Source: an uncultured Mycoplasmatota bacterium
GTDB lineage: Bacteria; Bacillota_I; Bacilli_A; RF39; UBA660
NCBI GenBank assembly: GCA_900551105.1
Contig: URUT01000050.1
Coordinates: 1-6,896 of the forward strand
Length of the DNA stretch: 6,896 nucleotides
Direction: 5' to 3'
Below the pieces are notes generated by a model. The model was not told the DNA's origin, did not search any database, and worked only from the letters and a program-made list of their open reading frames with translations. A program made the position numbers and the translations under genes. The stretch's first letter is position 1; each line of letters begins with the position of its first letter. Below, piece by piece: positions 6,122-6,896 of the stretch.

Positions 6122-6661
6122 ATGGAAAAAAATAAAAAACTTATTATAAATGTCTTGTTAGTTGCAATATTAGTAGTTATTGCCATTGGTAGAAGTTATT
6201 CTTACTTAAATGTTACAGATACTAATAACAGTAAAATATCAACAATAGATTTAAAAAATGGCAAAATAGATATTGCTTTTAGTGGCAGTAACATCATAGA
6301 AATTAAAAATCCAAAAGCCCAAAACAATCCAATTGTCAGTAAGACTTTTACTTTAACAGGCACTAACAACAATGATATGCCAAATCCATACTATGTAACA
6401 TTAGTAATTAATGAAAATACTTTTGAAGATGGTGCACTAAAATATAATATTGTAAGTAATAATTACAGCAACAATGGCACTGTAATAGAAACTATTAAAC
6501 CAGCAAAAGAGTTAAATGGCAAAAATAATATCACTTTTGGTCCAGGAACATTTAATAAAGGAACAAACGCAGTACACACATATACACTTAATATTTATTA
6601 TCTAAAAGACACTAATAAAAGCGGAACATTTAAGGGAACTATCGGAATTAGTGCTGAATAA
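6122..6661 (+). CDS. Small exported surface protein, possibly TasA/CalY (camelysin)-like
   Basis: A 179-residue protein with a lysine-rich N-terminus (MEKNKK), one hydrophobic segment at residues 7-23 and then SYSYLNVTDTNNSKISTIDL. This order of hydrophobic signal, aromatic SY(S/A)Y turn, DT..N and later a ..T.DL strand resembles the signal and first strands of TasA/CalY family proteins, which are processed by a SipW-type signal peptidase and can form fibres. The rest is rich in Asn, Thr and Ile/Val with alternating beta-strand pattern, including KTFTLTGTNNNDMPNPYYVTLV-like strands (about 69-90) and a TYTLNIYYLKD strand near 154-164, as in a beta-sandwich. There is no cysteine, LPXTG motif or second membrane segment, so it is either released or held by its N-terminus. 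It is monocistronic, with its own promoter and terminator. The family link is weak similarity only. Confidence 0.6.
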   Translation: MEKNKKLIINVLLVAILVVIAIGRSYSYLNVTDTNNSKISTIDLKNGKIDIAFSGSNIIEIKNPKAQNNPIVSKTFTLTGTNNNDMPNPYYVTLVINENTFEDGALKYNIVSNNYSNNGTVIETIKPAKELNGKNNITFGPGTFNKGTNAVHTYTLNIYYLKDTNKSGTFKGTIGISAE

Positions 6662-6666
6662 AAAGT

Positions 6667-6689
6667 AGTTGCAAAAAGCAGCTTTTTTT
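6667..6689 (+). terminator. Rho-independent terminator after the surface-protein gene
   Basis: GTTGC (6668-6672) pairs with GCAGC (6678-6682), with one G-U pair and an outer A-T pair, around an AAAAA loop, followed by seven Ts (6683-6689). It lies 5 bases after the TAA stop. Confidence 0.8.
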
Positions 6690-6744
6690 AGCTACACAAT
6701 TTTACAGGAAAATTAACACAAAACTAGTAATATTAAAAAAATAT

Positions 6745-6764
6745 TGATATAATGAAAGCGGTGA
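6745..6764 (+). promoter_or_regulatory. Extended -10 promoter and ribosome site of the exporter permease gene
   Basis: TGATATAAT at 6745-6753 is an exact extended -10 (TG, one base, TATAAT), which can work without a good -35; TAGTAA at 6725-6730 is weak. GGTGA (6760-6764) lies 6 bases before the TTG start at 6771. The predicted transcript start near 6760 nearly coincides with the ribosome site, giving a very short leader. Confidence 0.5.
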
Positions 6765-6770
6765 CCAATT

Positions 6771-6896
6771 TTGATAAAGAAAATAATAAATAGTTTAAAA
6801 AAATATAAATTTTTATTAAATCAATTAATAATAAGAGACTTTAAAGTAAAATACAAAAGAAGTGTCTTAGGCGTATTATGGAGTATTTTATACCCA
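6771..6896 (+). CDS. ABC-2 type glycan exporter permease, N-terminus only (TagG/Wzm-like)
   Basis: Forty-two codons are visible before the window ends. The translation reaches LIIRDFKVKYKRSVLGVLWS and ILYP, the conserved cytosolic amphipathic segment and start of the first membrane helix of ABC-2 permeases that export teichoic acids, O-antigen or capsule (TagG, Wzm, RfbA family; typically (L/I)xxRDFKxRYKxSxLGxLWxxLxP). The start must be the TTG at 6771: in-frame stops lie just upstream (TGA 6762-6764) and no in-frame ATG or GTG lies between; GGTGA is 6 bases before it. The partner ATPase is expected just downstream. With tagO in the same neighbourhood this suggests wall teichoic acid or related polymer export, which is inference. 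Confidence 0.85.
   Translation, partial: MIKKIINSLKKYKFLLNQLIIRDFKVKYKRSVLGVLWSILYP

Noticed and set aside
6752..6896. ATG at 6752 as the exporter start, or TGA read as Trp to extend that frame
   Set aside because: The 6752 frame is different and stops within 14 codons; the exporter frame has TAA just upstream as well as TGA, and all Trp codons seen are TGG, so the genetic code looks standard.

Overview
The window is very AT-rich DNA that reads as a low-GC Gram-positive bacterium (Bacillota, Bacilli-like; possibly one of the uncultured gut lineages near the Mollicutes/Erysipelotrichia, which is inference). The pointers are a glmS ribozyme in front of glmS, a TagO-type glycan-initiating enzyme, a truA gene preceded by ECF-transporter-type ATPase genes, Shine-Dalgarno sites of AGGAG and GGTGA type, and TAA as nearly the only stop codon. 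Tryptophan is written TGG throughout and nothing suggests TGA is reassigned.

Left part (1-1903, + strand): two overlapping genes, the first cut by the left edge, align along their length with EcfA1 and EcfA2, the twin ATPases of energy-coupling-factor vitamin transporters. The ATP-binding and hydrolysis motifs visible in both are destroyed while the frames, ribosome sites and C-terminal domains are kept. They lead by translational overlap into truA (tRNA pseudouridine synthase), as in many Bacillota, but the usual ecfT between them is missing. This is the most unusual thing in the window.

Middle (1961-5103): tagO (+) converges on glmS (-), with an apparent bidirectional terminator between them. 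GlmS makes glucosamine-6-phosphate, which leads to UDP-GlcNAc, the substrate of TagO. glmS is preceded by a well-conserved but compact glmS ribozyme that should self-cleave when glucosamine-6-phosphate is plentiful, with a good promoter in front of it. That promoter is interlocked with the terminator and stop codon of the next gene.

Right part (5104-6896): a sugar-nucleotidyltransferase-like gene (-) of unknown substrate is divergent from a small exported, probably surface, protein (+) with TasA/CalY-like layout and a clear terminator. At the right edge the first 42 codons of an ABC-2 type glycan-exporter permease (TagG/Wzm-like) begin with a TTG start. Much of the region from tagO onward is therefore about envelope glycans: making the amino sugar, loading it on the lipid carrier, activating another building block, and export.

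No mobile elements, CRISPR, tRNA or rRNA genes were seen. No gene-free stretch exceeds 300 bases; the largest, 4866-5103, is filled by the glmS promoter and ribozyme.
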